64,000 nucleotides of DNA from Paracoccus sediminicola (GTDB lineage Bacteria; Pseudomonadota; Alphaproteobacteria; Rhodobacterales; Rhodobacteraceae): NCBI RefSeq assembly GCF_027912835.1, contig NZ_CP115768.1, positions 2,658,501 to 2,722,500 of the forward strand, given 5' to 3'. This document shows positions 55,175 to 64,000 of this stretch, piece by piece (position 1 is the stretch's first letter; each line of letters opens with the position of its first letter). The position numbers and the translations under genes are program-made. The notes beneath the pieces were generated by a model that had not been told where the DNA came from, searched no databases, and saw only the letters and a list, made by a program, of their open reading frames with translations.

Positions 55175-56119
55175 ATGAGCCGCTATCTCGACACCGCCCG
55201 CCGCGTCATCGCCACCGAAGCCGAAGGGCTCGCCGCGCTCTCCGATGGGTTGGGCGAGGCTTTTGACCGCGCGGTTGAGACGATGCTCGCGGCCAGCGGG
55301 CGGGTTGTCGTGTCGGGGATGGGCAAGTCCGGCCATGTTGGGCGCAAGATAGCCGCGACCTTCGCTTCAACCGGGACGCCGGCGCAATTCGTCCACCCGG
55401 CCGAGGCCAGTCACGGCGATCTGGGCATGGTTGCGAAAGGCGATGTGGTAATCGTGATCTCGAACTCTGGCGAGACTCCCGAGATCGCGGATATCGTTGC
55501 CCATACCCGCCGCTTCGAGATTCCGCTGATCGGCATCGCGAGTCGCGAGGGCTCGACGCTGATCCGGCAATCCGATGTCGCGCTGTTGCTGCCCTCCGCA
55601 GCCGAGGCCTGCGGCAACGGCATCGTGCCGACCACCTCGACCACGATGACCATGGCGCTTGGCGATGCGCTCGCCATCGCGCTGATGGAGCACCGGCGCT
55701 TTACCGCTGAACATTTCCGCACCTTCCATCCCGGCGGCAAGCTGGGCGCGCGGCTGTCGCGTGTCGGTGATCTGATGCATAAGGACCTCCCGCTCGTGGC
55801 GGAAGATACGCCGATGACCGAGGCGCTGCTGACGATCAGCCGAAAAGGTTATGGCGTGACCGGCGTGACAGGCGCGGATGGGCAGCTTGTCGGAATCATC
55901 ACCGACGGTGACTTGCGGCGGCATATGGATGGACTTCTCGATCATCGCGCCGCCGATGTGATGACCGCCGATCCAAGGGTGATCCGGCCCGAGCAACTGG
56001 CCGAGGAGGCTTTGGCCGAGATGCAATCGCGCAGGATCACTTGCCTTTTCGCCGTCGAAGAGGGCAAACCGACCGGGATCCTGCATATCCATGATTTCCT
56101 CCGCGCCGGAATTGTCTGA
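55175..56119 (+). CDS. kdsD: Arabinose-5-phosphate isomerase
   Basis: A 314-residue enzyme making D-arabinose-5-phosphate for Kdo synthesis. An N-terminal SIS domain (VVSGMGKSGHVGRKIA, EASHGDLGM, ISNSGETPE) is followed by two CBS domains. It shares one base with lptC. Confidence 0.95.
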   Translation: MSRYLDTARRVIATEAEGLAALSDGLGEAFDRAVETMLAASGRVVVSGMGKSGHVGRKIAATFASTGTPAQFVHPAEASHGDLGMVAKGDVVIVISNSGETPEIADIVAHTRRFEIPLIGIASREGSTLIRQSDVALLLPSAAEACGNGIVPTTSTTMTMALGDALAIALMEHRRFTAEHFRTFHPGGKLGARLSRVGDLMHKDLPLVAEDTPMTEALLTISRKGYGVTGVTGADGQLVGIITDGDLRRHMDGLLDHRAADVMTADPRVIRPEQLAEEALAEMQSRRITCLFAVEEGKPTGILHIHDFLRAGIV

Positions 56120-56685
56120 TGCGGTCGCGCATCGTGGCATGGCTGCGCGTGCTGCTGCCGCTGGCGGCTCTCGTAATCCTGTCGACTCTGTTTCTGCTCA
56201 GCCGGTCGCCGAACCCGGATGATGCCATTCCTTATGCCGATGTGGATGCCGAGGCGCTGGCGCGGGACCCGCGCATGACGCGGCCCGAATTCGCCGGGGT
56301 CACCGATGGGGGCGCCGCGGTGACGCTGACGGCCGAGCGGGCCACCCCGGCGCAATCCGATACCGGCGCCGCCGAGACGCTGCGCATGACGTGGCGGGCG
56401 CCGGAAGGTCTGGCCGCCGATCTGACCGCCCCGCGCGGCGAGGTGGACGGGCAATCGGTCCGGCTGTCGGGCGGGGTGCGCGTGACCACCTCGGATGGAT
56501 GGGCGATGACCGTGCCCCAGGTGGATAGCGATCTGCGCGCGGATCTCATTACCGGCACGGGCGGGCTGACCGCCTTTGCGCCTTTGGGGCGGATCGATGC
56601 CAACAGCATGGAGATCAGCCGCGATGACGAGGGCGCGCATGTTCTGAATTTATCCGGCGATGTGCGTCTGGTATATCAACCCTGA
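56119..56685 (+). CDS. lptC: LPS export protein LptC
   Basis: A 188-residue bitopic inner-membrane protein with one N-terminal helix (about residues 9-28) and a beta-jellyroll periplasmic domain rich in short strands. It passes LPS from LptB2FG to LptA. Sequence conservation of LptC is low; the call rests on length, topology and its position between kdsD and lptA. Confidence 0.9.
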   Translation: MRSRIVAWLRVLLPLAALVILSTLFLLSRSPNPDDAIPYADVDAEALARDPRMTRPEFAGVTDGGAAVTLTAERATPAQSDTGAAETLRMTWRAPEGLAADLTAPRGEVDGQSVRLSGGVRVTTSDGWAMTVPQVDSDLRADLITGTGGLTAFAPLGRIDANSMEISRDDEGAHVLNLSGDVRLVYQP

Positions 56686-56706
56686 CCGGCCGCGAAAGGA
56701 AGCGAG

Positions 56707-57192
56707 ATGCTGCGTGTGACGAGTTTGACCCTGATGATTGCAGTGCTGAATCTTGCGCCACTGGCGGCGCAGACCGTTCCCTTCGGCGGGGAAGCGGGCG
56801 ATACCGGCGCGCCGGTCGAGATCTCGGCCGATAATTTTCGCGTCAGCCAGAGTGCGGGCAGCGCAGAGTTCTCGGGCAATGTTCTGATTGCACAGGGCGA
56901 GATGAAGCTGTCGGCCGAAAAGGTGGTCGTGGATTACGCCGAGGGCGACAACAGCCGCATCGAGTCGCTGGAAGCTTCGGGCAATGTCACGCTGGTCAAT
57001 GGCGAGGATGCGGCCGAATCGCAGCGCGCGGTCTATGAGGTCGGATCGGGCAATATCACCCTGATCGGCGACGTGCTTCTGAGTCAGGGCCAGAACGTCA
57101 TGTCCGGCGATGAGGTGGTCGTCAATCTCGAGGATGGCACCGCTCAGGCCAGCGGGCGTGTCCGCTCGGTCCTTCAGCCGAGCGGGAACTGA
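56707..57192 (+). CDS. lptA: LPS transport periplasmic protein LptA
   Basis: A 161-residue protein with a signal peptide ending near LAAQ and an OstA-like jellyroll ([33 protein letters not shown]). It bridges the periplasm in LPS export. The final base is shared with lptB. Confidence 0.92.
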   Translation: MLRVTSLTLMIAVLNLAPLAAQTVPFGGEAGDTGAPVEISADNFRVSQSAGSAEFSGNVLIAQGEMKLSAEKVVVDYAEGDNSRIESLEASGNVTLVNGEDAAESQRAVYEVGSGNITLIGDVLLSQGQNVMSGDEVVVNLEDGTAQASGRVRSVLQPSGN

Positions 57193-57938
57193 TGGACGTC
57201 AGGACCGGCGATATGGCGGGGCTGACGGTCCGAAGCCTGCGCAAATCCTACCGCAAGCGTCCGGTGATCCGGGATGTCTCGCTGGAGCTGGCGCGGGGCG
57301 AGGTGGTGGCGCTGCTCGGGCCGAACGGTTCGGGCAAGACCACATGCTTCTATTGCATCGCAGGGCTCGTCTCGCCTGATGCGGGCCAGGTCTTTATCGA
57401 TGGCGGCGACGCCACCGGCCTGCCGATGTTCCGGCGCGCGCGGATGGGGATCGGCTATCTGCCGCAGGAAATGTCGATTTTTCGCGGTCTCACGGTCGAG
57501 CAGAACATCATGGCGGTGCTGGAGGTGGTCGAGCAGAGCGCCCATCGCCGCCGCGACCGGCTGGAGGAATTGCTGGGCGAGTTCTCGATCGGCCATATCC
57601 GCAATGCCTCTGCGATGGCGCTCTCTGGCGGTGAGCGCCGCCGCGCGGAAATCGCACGCTGCCTGGCATCGAATCCAAAATATCTTCTTTTGGACGAGCC
57701 TTTCGCGGGCGTCGATCCGATCGCCGTCGGAGATATTCGCGGGCTGGTCCATGATCTGAAATCGCGCGGCATCGGGGTGCTGATTACCGATCATAACGTG
57801 CGCGAGACGCTGGGTATCGTGGATCGCGCCTATATTCTGCATGATGGCCATGTGCTGATGTCCGGCAGCACCGATGAAATCGTCGCCGATCCTCGCGTGC
57901 GCGAGGTGTATCTGGGTGAGAGCTTCTCTCTGAGCTAG
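57192..57938 (+). CDS. lptB: LPS export ATPase LptB
   Basis: A 248-residue ABC ATPase powering LPS extraction. Walker [18 protein letters not shown] and [13 protein letters not shown], with the LptB-typical [20 protein letters not shown]-loop region. In many alphaproteobacteria rpoN follows; here it is absent and hpf comes after 147 bp. Confidence 0.95.
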   Translation: MDVRTGDMAGLTVRSLRKSYRKRPVIRDVSLELARGEVVALLGPNGSGKTTCFYCIAGLVSPDAGQVFIDGGDATGLPMFRRARMGIGYLPQEMSIFRGLTVEQNIMAVLEVVEQSAHRRRDRLEELLGEFSIGHIRNASAMALSGGERRRAEIARCLASNPKYLLLDEPFAGVDPIAVGDIRGLVHDLKSRGIGVLITDHNVRETLGIVDRAYILHDGHVLMSGSTDEIVADPRVREVYLGESFSLS

Positions 57939-57994
57939 GCGAAGGGCTGCGGGAAGGGCCTGGGTCTTGTTGCCGTTCTGCTGCGTTCGCATCG

Positions 57995-58023
57995 TTGACA
58001 GCATCGCGGCCCGGTCGCAGACT
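57995..58023 (+). promoter_or_regulatory. Possible hpf promoter
   Basis: A consensus TTGACA at 57995 is followed after 17 bp by CAGACT at 58018, about 60 bp before the hpf start. The -10 is poor. Confidence 0.35.
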
Positions 58024-58085
58024 GGTTCAGTCCGGAAAGGCCCTGTCAGCTATCGGCGGGGGCCGGGCAGAGAAAGGAAAAACCT

Positions 58086-58667
58086 ATGCGTTATCAGATC
58101 AGTGGAAAGCAGATCGATATTGGCGATGCTTTGACACAGCATGTCCAGTCAGAGTTGGGTGAAACGGTTGGCAAGTATTCCCAGAGGCCGACAGAGGCCG
58201 TCGTCACCTTCTCGAAAAAGGCTCATATGCTGGTTTGTGACGCGCTGGTTCACCTCTCCACCGGTCTGACGGTTCAGGCCAAGGGCGAGGACCCGGAAAT
58301 CTATGCCGCGTTCGAGGCCGCGCGCGAGCGGATGGACAAGCAGCTTCGCCGTTACAAGCGGCGCCTGAAGGATCACCATAAGGACCGCAACTCGACTCCG
58401 GTTGAATACGGCTCCGCGGACTTGTATGTCCTCCCCGCCGACGAGGATGAGTGGGAATCACAGGACGCCAATGGCCTTCAGCCCGTGATCGTCGCGGAAA
58501 TGGAATCGCGCGTTCCGACGCTGTCTGTCGGGGATGCGGTCATGCAAATGGAACTCGCTGGGGCACCGCTTCTGGTGTTCCGCAACGAAAAACACGGGGG
58601 CGTGAATGTCGTTCACCGCCGCGATGACGGCAATATCGGCTGGATCGATCCCCGAAACATCAAATAG
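58086..58667 (+). CDS. hpf: Long-form hibernation-promoting factor
   Basis: A 193-residue protein: N-terminal S30AE ribosome-binding domain (to about residue 100), charged linker and C-terminal dimerisation domain (VGDAVMQMELAGAPLLVF, DGNIGWIDPR). It makes inactive 100S ribosomes. It is encoded just before ptsN. GAAAGGAAAAACC precedes the start. Confidence 0.95.
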   Translation: MRYQISGKQIDIGDALTQHVQSELGETVGKYSQRPTEAVVTFSKKAHMLVCDALVHLSTGLTVQAKGEDPEIYAAFEAARERMDKQLRRYKRRLKDHHKDRNSTPVEYGSADLYVLPADEDEWESQDANGLQPVIVAEMESRVPTLSVGDAVMQMELAGAPLLVFRNEKHGGVNVVHRRDDGNIGWIDPRNIK

Positions 58668-58730
58668 CCGCCTTGCGTGGCGTGTCGCCCCGGATCATTC
58701 TGTTCCGGGGTGGCAGAAAGACGGATAGCG

Positions 58731-59195
58731 ATGCAACTCAGCACTGTCGTCAAGCCCGGCGCGGTTCGGGCATTCCCGCAAGTTACTTCGAAGAAGCGTT
58801 TGTTTCAGGATATTTCCGATCTGGCCGAGCAGGTTTATAATCTCGATGCCAGCCAGACGCTCGATGCGCTTCAGGAACGTGAGAGCCTTGGCCCCACCGG
58901 CGTCGGAAACGGGGTGGCGCTGCCGCATGCCCGGCTGCACGGGCTGGAAAAGGTCGCGGGCGTCTTCGTCAAGCTGGACAAGCCCCTGGATTTTGACGCG
59001 GTGGACCGTCAGCCCGTCGATCTGGTCTTTGCCCTGTTCGCGTCGAAGGGCAGCGGGGTCGATCACCTGAAGGCGCTTGCGCTTGTCTCGCGCACGCTGC
59101 GCGATTCCGAGCTGCGCGCCAAGCTGCGCGCCAATTCCGATCCGGCGGCGCTGCATGCGATCCTCAGCTCGGGTCCGGGCGTGCAGGCAGCCTGA
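58731..59195 (+). CDS. ptsN: Nitrogen PTS IIA protein
   Basis: A 154-residue IIANtr regulator. The phosphorylated His is in GVALPHARL near residue 66. It controls K+ uptake and nitrogen/carbon signalling in the PTSNtr chain. The ATG at 58731 gives the usual N-terminus; the open frame extends upstream without similarity. Confidence 0.94.
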   Translation: MQLSTVVKPGAVRAFPQVTSKKRLFQDISDLAEQVYNLDASQTLDALQERESLGPTGVGNGVALPHARLHGLEKVAGVFVKLDKPLDFDAVDRQPVDLVFALFASKGSGVDHLKALALVSRTLRDSELRAKLRANSDPAALHAILSSGPGVQAA

Positions 59196-59251
59196 GTTTG
59201 GTCCTCAGCTGATTCGGCCTTATATTGAGGTCTCAGGGGGAGGATTTCATC

Positions 59252-59443
59252 ATGACCAAAAGCTTGACCGACCGCGAACGCAGCACCGGCAATGGCCGCC
59301 TGCGCTCTTATGTCACGCAAGAGCGGGAATCCGGCATCCATCCGGCGATCACGAAGCTGCACCGCCGCCCGCATGGGCGCGAAAGTTATGAAAGCCGCAA
59401 GACCAGCGAATATGCCCGGATCGAACGCGGTCACGAGGCCTGA
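59252..59443 (+). CDS. Small basic protein of unknown function
   Basis: A 63-residue, highly charged protein (MTKSLTDRERSTGNGRLRSY, then many Arg, His and Glu). GGGAGG lies 9 nt before the start. I recognise no domain. It fits a 63-codon frame between ptsN and the convergent mutY, 8 bp away. Likely soluble, possibly nucleic-acid binding. Confidence 0.5.
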   Translation: MTKSLTDRERSTGNGRLRSYVTQERESGIHPAITKLHRRPHGRESYESRKTSEYARIERGHEA

Positions 59444-59449
59444 CCGACT

Positions 59450-60463
59450 CTAGCCGATTTCGCTCTCGACGCGTTGCCAGACCTTGCGCATCAGCCCCGG
59501 AAGCTCCGCCGCGGCAAACTCTGAAAGGGGATGCCAAGCGCCACGCGACGGAGCGTCCTCGCTGCGGGTGATCTGCACGTCGAGATCCAGCGAGAAATGC
59601 GTGAAGACATGGGTCACGCTGCCGAGGCTCCGCCATTCCGCGTTCAAAGGCGGTGGCGCTGTGCTGCCGTCCCAACCGGTCGAGGGGAAGGCCAGTGTGC
59701 CGCCAAGTAAACCTTTCGGGGGGCGCCGTTCCAGCAGAACGGCGCTGTCATTCACCGCGACCCACGCAATGCCCTGACGCTGCGGCTTCGCGGCCTTCTT
59801 CAGCTTGCGCGGCAACTCTTCGGCGATGCCTGCGGCGCGCGCATCGCAATCCGCGATCAGCGGGCAGATGGCGCAGGCGGGATTGCGCGGCGTGCAGATC
59901 GTTGCGCCCAGATCCATCATGGCCTGCGCGAAGTCGCCGGGCCGCTGCTGCGGTGTAAGCGTTTCGGCCAGCGAGACCAGCTCTGGCTTTGCCGCAGGCA
60001 ATGGCGTTTCGACCGCAAAAAGCCGCGACACCACGCGCTCGACATTGCCGTCCACCACAGTTTCGGGCTGGTCGTAAGCGATCGCCGAGATCGCTGCCGA
60101 AGTATAAGGCCCGATGCCGGGCAGCGCCTGTAGCTCTGCCCGCGTCTCGGGAAAGCGACCCTCCGCAGCAACGGCGCGGGCGCAGGCCAGAAGGTTACGG
60201 GCGCGGGCGTAATAGCCAAGCCCCGCCCATTCCGCCATCACCCGCTCGTCATCCGCCGCGGCGAGGGCTTCGACCGTGGGCCACAACGCAGTGAAGCGCT
60301 CGAAATAGGATTTGACCGCCGCGACCGTCGTCTGCTGAAGCATGATCTCGGACAGCCAGACGCGATAGGGATCGGCGCGGCCAGACCCCGGCGGCACGCG
60401 CCACGGCAGTTGCCGCGCATGGCGGTCATACCAGTCAAGCAGCTTGGGGGCGATCTCACGCAT
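59450..60463 (-). CDS. mutY: A/G-specific adenine glycosylase
   Basis: A 337-residue enzyme removing A mispaired with 8-oxoG. The helix-hairpin-helix LPGIGPYTSAAISA is followed by the catalytic Asp in VDGNVERV, then the 4Fe-4S loop CTPRNPACAICPLIADC. The C-terminal NUDIX-like domain is present. It is divergent from dciA. Confidence 0.95.
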   Translation of the reverse strand: MREIAPKLLDWYDRHARQLPWRVPPGSGRADPYRVWLSEIMLQQTTVAAVKSYFERFTALWPTVEALAAADDERVMAEWAGLGYYARARNLLACARAVAAEGRFPETRAELQALPGIGPYTSAAISAIAYDQPETVVDGNVERVVSRLFAVETPLPAAKPELVSLAETLTPQQRPGDFAQAMMDLGATICTPRNPACAICPLIADCDARAAGIAEELPRKLKKAAKPQRQGIAWVAVNDSAVLLERRPPKGLLGGTLAFPSTGWDGSTAPPPLNAEWRSLGSVTHVFTHFSLDLDVQITRSEDAPSRGAWHPLSEFAAAELPGLMRKVWQRVESEIG

Positions 60464-60547
60464 GGATCACAGGTTTTTTGGTCTGGCTCACTGGCATCCC
60501 ATCTGCGGCTTGGTAAACTGGCCCCGTTCTAAACTGCGGAGCCCCGC

Positions 60548-61057
60548 ATGTCACAACCCCGCCGCAGGTCACGCGGTTTCCGCCAGGCGTCGATCCTTGT
60601 CGCCGAACCGATCCGCCACGCCGCCGAGGGGCGGGGTTTTGCGGTGTCGCGGCTGCTGACCAACTGGGCCGAGATCGTCGGTGCCGAGATCGCTGCGCGC
60701 GCGCGACCGGTCAAGATCAGCCATAGCCGGGGCGGGTTCGGGGCAACGCTGACCTTGCTGACCACAGGCGCCTATGCGCCGCTGCTGAACATGCAGCTGC
60801 CTACCATCCGCGAGAAGGTCAACGCCTGCTACGGCTATAACGCCGTGTCTCGGATCAGCCTGACCCAGACCGCGCCGACCGGGTTTTCCGAGGGCCGGGC
60901 GCAGTTCGATCACGCACCGAAGGCTCCCCCGACGCCGGATGCAGCAACTTGCCGCGTCGCGGAGGCGTTGGCTTCCGATATCTCTGACCCTGCGCTGAGG
61001 GCCGCGGTTGCGCGGTTAGCGGCGCTTAAGCTTGCCCGCGAAGGCAAACACCAATGA
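60548..61057 (+). CDS. dciA: DciA-type helicase-loader (DUF721)
   Basis: A 169-residue protein with the DUF721/DciA core (NWAEIVGAEIAARARPVKI, then the beta part LTLLTTGAYAPLLNMQLPTI). DciA is the ancestral DnaB loader. The C-terminal about 70 residues are variable. It overlaps the DsbA-like gene by 4 bp. Confidence 0.85.
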   Translation: MSQPRRRSRGFRQASILVAEPIRHAAEGRGFAVSRLLTNWAEIVGAEIAARARPVKISHSRGGFGATLTLLTTGAYAPLLNMQLPTIREKVNACYGYNAVSRISLTQTAPTGFSEGRAQFDHAPKAPPTPDAATCRVAEALASDISDPALRAAVARLAALKLAREGKHQ

Positions 61058-61827
61058 AAGGCCATTCCATGAGCTTCGATCTTCGCCATATCCTGTCCGC
61101 CTCGCTGTTCTCGGCGGCGCTCGCCATGCCGGGTTTTGCACAGGAAGCAACGACCGACACCGACGCCGCCGAAACCGCATCCGAGGCAGAGGCCGGCACA
61201 GGCGACGCTGCCGCCGAGACCGCAGAGGTCGAGCCGCTTGACGATATTTTCCTTGGCGACGACTCGGCGCCGCTTACCATTTATGAATATGCCAGCTTTA
61301 CCTGCCCGCACTGCGCCAGCTTCCATGTCGAGACCTTCCCCAAGCTGAAGGCGGAATATATCGACACCGGCAAGGTCCGCTTCGCGCAGCGCGACGTGTA
61401 TTTCGATCAGGTCGGTCTCTGGGCCGGGATCCTGGCGCGCTGCGACGAAGACAAGTTCTATCCGGTCTCCGACATGCTGCTGAGCGAGCAGGAGGACTGG
61501 ATGGGTGCCGAAAACGGCGAGGAACTTGTCGAAAACCTGCGCAAGATCGGCGCCAAGGCCGGCATGACCTCGGAACAGATCGACGCCTGCTGGGAGGACG
61601 AGGCCCGCGTGGAGCGGCTCGTCGCGACTTTCCAGCAGAACGCCACCGCCGATGAGATCCAGGCCACCCCGACCTTCATGATCGGCGGAGAACAGGTGCC
61701 GAACCAATCATGGGAGGACATGAAGGCCGTCATCGAAGAAAAGCTGGCCGATGCTGGCGGTTCGGACGATGCGGAAGACGCAGATGCGGGCTCTGATGAG
61801 GGTGAAGCAACCGGGTCCGCGAATTGA
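61054..61827 (+). CDS. DsbA-family thiol oxidoreductase, secreted
   Basis: A 257-residue protein: signal peptide (cleavage near FAQ), an Ala/Glu/Thr-rich linker of about 30 residues, then a thioredoxin fold with CPHC (SFTCPHCASFH) and the cis-Pro in TPTFMIGGE. The C-terminus is an acidic Asp/Glu/Gly tail. It belongs to the BdbD/DsbA group. Start at 61054 is coupled to dciA; an ATG at 61069 with its own AAAGG is equally possible. Confidence 0.9.
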   Translation: MKGHSMSFDLRHILSASLFSAALAMPGFAQEATTDTDAAETASEAEAGTGDAAAETAEVEPLDDIFLGDDSAPLTIYEYASFTCPHCASFHVETFPKLKAEYIDTGKVRFAQRDVYFDQVGLWAGILARCDEDKFYPVSDMLLSEQEDWMGAENGEELVENLRKIGAKAGMTSEQIDACWEDEARVERLVATFQQNATADEIQATPTFMIGGEQVPNQSWEDMKAVIEEKLADAGGSDDAEDADAGSDEGEATGSAN

Positions 61828-62954
61828 TGACGCCGCTCGCCGGGCTGAAGGTCGTCGAGCTTGCGCGGATCCTGGCCGGTCCTTGGGCCGGTCAGATCCT
61901 CGCCGATCTCGGCGCCGAGGTCATCAAGGTCGAATCGCCCGAGGGCGACGACACGCGCCGGTGGGGTCCACCCTTCATCGAACGCGAGGAGGACCGCTCG
62001 GCAGCGTATTTCCATTCCGCCAATCGCGGCAAGAAATCGGTGACGGCCGATTTTCGCAGCAAGGAGGGCCAGCACAAGGTTCGTGAGCTGGTGGCCGATG
62101 CGGATATCCTGATCGAGAATTTCAAGGTCGGCGGGCTGGCGAAATACGGGCTCGACTTCGACAGCCTCGCCGCGCTGAATCCGCGGCTGATCTATTGCAG
62201 CGTGACCGGCTTCGGCCAGACCGGTCCCTACGCCCATCGTGCCGGGTATGACTATATCATTCAGGGCATGTCCGGGCTAATGAGCGTCACCGGAGAGAGG
62301 GACGGGCAGCCGCAAAAGGTCGGGGTGGCGGTGACCGATATTTTCACCGGCATCTATGCGGCCACGGCGATTCTTGCGGCACTTCAGCAGCGCCATGTGA
62401 CCGGCAAGGGCCAGCATATCGACATGGCGCTGATGGATGTCGCCGTGTCGGTGATGGCCAATCAGGCGATGAATTATCTCGCCACCGGCACCGCGCCCCA
62501 GCGTATGGGCAATGCGCATCCGAATCTGGTGCCCTATGCGGTCTTCGACTGCTCGGATGGGTGGATCATAATCGCGACCGGCAATGACGCGCAGTTCCGG
62601 CGGCTTTGCGATGTTCTGGGCCTGCCCGCGCTCGCCGAGGCGCCCGATTATGCGACCAATGCCGACCGCATCCGCAACCGCGAGGCGCTGACATCGGCGC
62701 TGACAGCGGTCACCCGTGGCTGGACGCGCGAGGCTCTGCTGTCCGGGCTGGAGGCGCAGGGCATTCCAGCTGGACCGATCAACGACATGTCGGATGTTTT
62801 TGCCGATCCGCAGGTCATTGCGCGCGGGCTGCGCATCGATCCGGGTGGCGTGCCGGGTGTGCGTCTCCCAGTGATATTTTCGGATGCCAAGCTGGCCACG
62901 GATGCGCCCTCGCCCCGGCTCGGTCAGGACGATCCGCCCGGCAGGACGCGCTGA
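61827..62954 (+). CDS. CaiB/BaiF CoA-transferase
   Basis: A 375-residue class III CoA-transferase. [28 protein letters not shown]... type N-terminus, and the catalytic Asp in MALMDVAVS. It swaps CoA between acids; substrate unknown. It shares one base with the DsbA-like gene, and its last 31 bp overlap the 3' end of the convergent lpxK. Confidence 0.92.
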   Translation: MTPLAGLKVVELARILAGPWAGQILADLGAEVIKVESPEGDDTRRWGPPFIEREEDRSAAYFHSANRGKKSVTADFRSKEGQHKVRELVADADILIENFKVGGLAKYGLDFDSLAALNPRLIYCSVTGFGQTGPYAHRAGYDYIIQGMSGLMSVTGERDGQPQKVGVAVTDIFTGIYAATAILAALQQRHVTGKGQHIDMALMDVAVSVMANQAMNYLATGTAPQRMGNAHPNLVPYAVFDCSDGWIIIATGNDAQFRRLCDVLGLPALAEAPDYATNADRIRNREALTSALTAVTRGWTREALLSGLEAQGIPAGPINDMSDVFADPQVIARGLRIDPGGVPGVRLPVIFSDAKLATDAPSPRLGQDDPPGRTR

Positions 62955-63928
62955 AGCAGACGGTCGAGCTCCTGCCAGTCGCTCAGCTCCAGCCGGACCG
63001 GCAGGGCGAGGACATGACGGCGAAACTCCTCGGGCAGCCGAACCGCGTCCTTTTCGGTCGTCACAAGCTGTGCGCCGGTCATCCGCGATTCGGTTGCCAG
63101 CCTTTGCAGCAAGGCCGGAGTAAATGGCTGGTGGTCGTCCAGAGCCTCGCCGCGCACCAGATCCGCGCCCAGATCGCGCAGCGTGGTGAAGAATTTCTCT
63201 GGGTGGCCGATCCCGGCGAAGGCCAGCACGCGATGCCCCTGCCAGTCGAGCCCGGTTTGCAGGGGCTGGAGCGCGCCGCACAGATGCGGCAGGTCCAGCA
63301 TTGCCCCCCATTGCTCCCGAAACCGCGCCTGCATCTGCTCCGGCCCGATCGAGATCAGCGCATCGGCCCGCGCCAGCCCGGTATTGACCGGTTCGCGCAG
63401 CGGACCGGCGGGCAGGCATAGCCCGTTGCCGAAGCCCTTCGCCGCATCCACCACGACCAATGACAGATCATGCGCAAGCGCGGGGTCCTGAAACCCGTCA
63501 TCCAGCAGGATCACCTCTGCACCCTCTGATACGGCTGCCCGAGCGCCCGCGACCCGGTCATCGGCGACCAAGACCGGGGCGAAAGCGGACATCAGCAACG
63601 GTTCGTCGCCAACCGCCTCGGCGCTGTGGCGGCGTTCGTCGACCCGCAGCGGTCCGCTGAGCTGGCCGCCATAGCCGCGGCTGACGATCCTTACCGAGAT
63701 GCCTTGCGCCACGAGACGTTGTGCGATGGCGATGACGGTCGGCGTCTTGCCCGTGCCACCCGCATTCAGATTGCCCACGCAGATCACCGGCACGCCGACG
63801 CGCTCGCGCTGGCCTTGCGCCAGTCTCCTGGCGGTTGCGCGGGCGTAAAGCGCGCCGAGTGGCCGTAACACCTGTGCCTGCGCGGTCGGCGGGCTACGGA
63901 ACCAATAGGCGGGCGCGCTGCGGCTCAT
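62924..63928 (-). CDS. lpxK: Tetraacyldisaccharide 4'-kinase
   Basis: A 334-residue inner-membrane-associated kinase adding the 4'-phosphate of lipid A. Walker A is [11 protein letters not shown] near residues 53-63 and the catalytic region DDGFQ follows. It overlaps the upstream waaA by 4 bp and the convergent CoA-transferase by 31 bp. Confidence 0.95.
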   Translation of the reverse strand: MSRSAPAYWFRSPPTAQAQVLRPLGALYARATARRLAQGQRERVGVPVICVGNLNAGGTGKTPTVIAIAQRLVAQGISVRIVSRGYGGQLSGPLRVDERRHSAEAVGDEPLLMSAFAPVLVADDRVAGARAAVSEGAEVILLDDGFQDPALAHDLSLVVVDAAKGFGNGLCLPAGPLREPVNTGLARADALISIGPEQMQARFREQWGAMLDLPHLCGALQPLQTGLDWQGHRVLAFAGIGHPEKFFTTLRDLGADLVRGEALDDHQPFTPALLQRLATESRMTGAQLVTTEKDAVRLPEEFRRHVLALPVRLELSDWQELDRLLQRVLPGGSS

Positions 63929-64000
63929 GGCGCTGGTTCGGGCGAAATAACGATGTCGCGCACCGCCTGCGCGATGCGGCTCGCAGCGCCCGCGCCGCCG
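63925..64000 (-). CDS. waaA: Probable Kdo transferase WaaA, C-terminal end
   Basis: Only 24 codons before the stop are in the window ([16 protein letters not shown]...). Position directly upstream of lpxK with an ATGA overlap, and the helix resembling the C-terminal RIA segment of Kdo transferases, suggest WaaA. The call is mainly from gene order. Confidence 0.5.
   Translation of the reverse strand, partial: GGAGAASRIAQAVRDIVISPEPAP

Overview
The window looks like a chromosomal segment of a high-GC alphaproteobacterium of the Rhodobacteraceae/Paracoccaceae, most likely Paracoccus or a close relative. The reasons are the gene orders rimP-nusA-ylxR-infB, nrdH-nrdI-nrdE-nrdF and rnd-kdsD-lptC-lptA-lptB-hpf-ptsN, the ubiquinone and lipid A genes, and the GC-rich coding style. 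This placement is inferred from family recognition and was not searched. I saw no tRNA, rRNA, insertion sequence, prophage or CRISPR array.

Layout. 1-5 kb: the start of cobA, then a MarR regulator and a catabolic operon (fumarylacetoacetase, a metallo-beta-lactamase-fold protein, an FAD monooxygenase, a DUF2783 protein). Two matching palindromes suggest that the MarR protein controls itself and the operon. 5-11 kb: the infB-ylxR-nusA-rimP operon on the minus strand, with a promoter and an attenuator-like terminator in its leader. 11-25 kb: housekeeping and envelope genes (tspO, pip, ubiG, a rhomboid protease, an MFS pump, an ABC exporter, hdeD-like, rimO, ettA, a DUF2254 protein, an outer-membrane barrel with an Asp/His/Gly repeat). 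25-30 kb: class Ib ribonucleotide reductase, with two NrdR boxes covering its promoter. 30-37 kb: hpd with a coupled Rieske protein and a divergent Lrp regulator, nitronate monooxygenase, epmA facing efp, a cold-shock protein, serB, a BON-LysM protein and an acyl-CoA synthetase.

38.8-54.4 kb is the accessory, surface-glycan part. The first block (38.9-45.5 kb) has four glycosyltransferase-like genes, one fused to a methyltransferase-like domain, a frameshifted sulfotransferase and UDP-glucose dehydrogenase. After a 545-bp AT-rich gap comes a tight eight-gene cassette (46.0-54.4 kb): a GtrA-like flippase, a GT-C membrane glycosyltransferase, CDP-glucose synthesis (rfbF, rfbG), a DegT-family enzyme with His in place of the catalytic Lys and no Fe-S cysteines, a NovU/TylC3-type C-methyltransferase, an SDR protein lacking the catalytic Lys, and a GtrB-like polyprenyl-phosphate glycosyltransferase. 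I read it as a self-contained module that makes an unusual, probably branched, deoxysugar as a CDP derivative, loads it on undecaprenyl phosphate, flips it and attaches it to a surface polymer. This is the best candidate here for an undescribed system.

54.5-64 kb returns to core envelope biogenesis: rnd, kdsD, lptC, lptA, lptB, hpf, ptsN, mutY, dciA, a DsbA-like oxidoreductase, a CoA-transferase, lpxK and the end of a probable waaA. The glycan island therefore sits directly beside the LPS genes.
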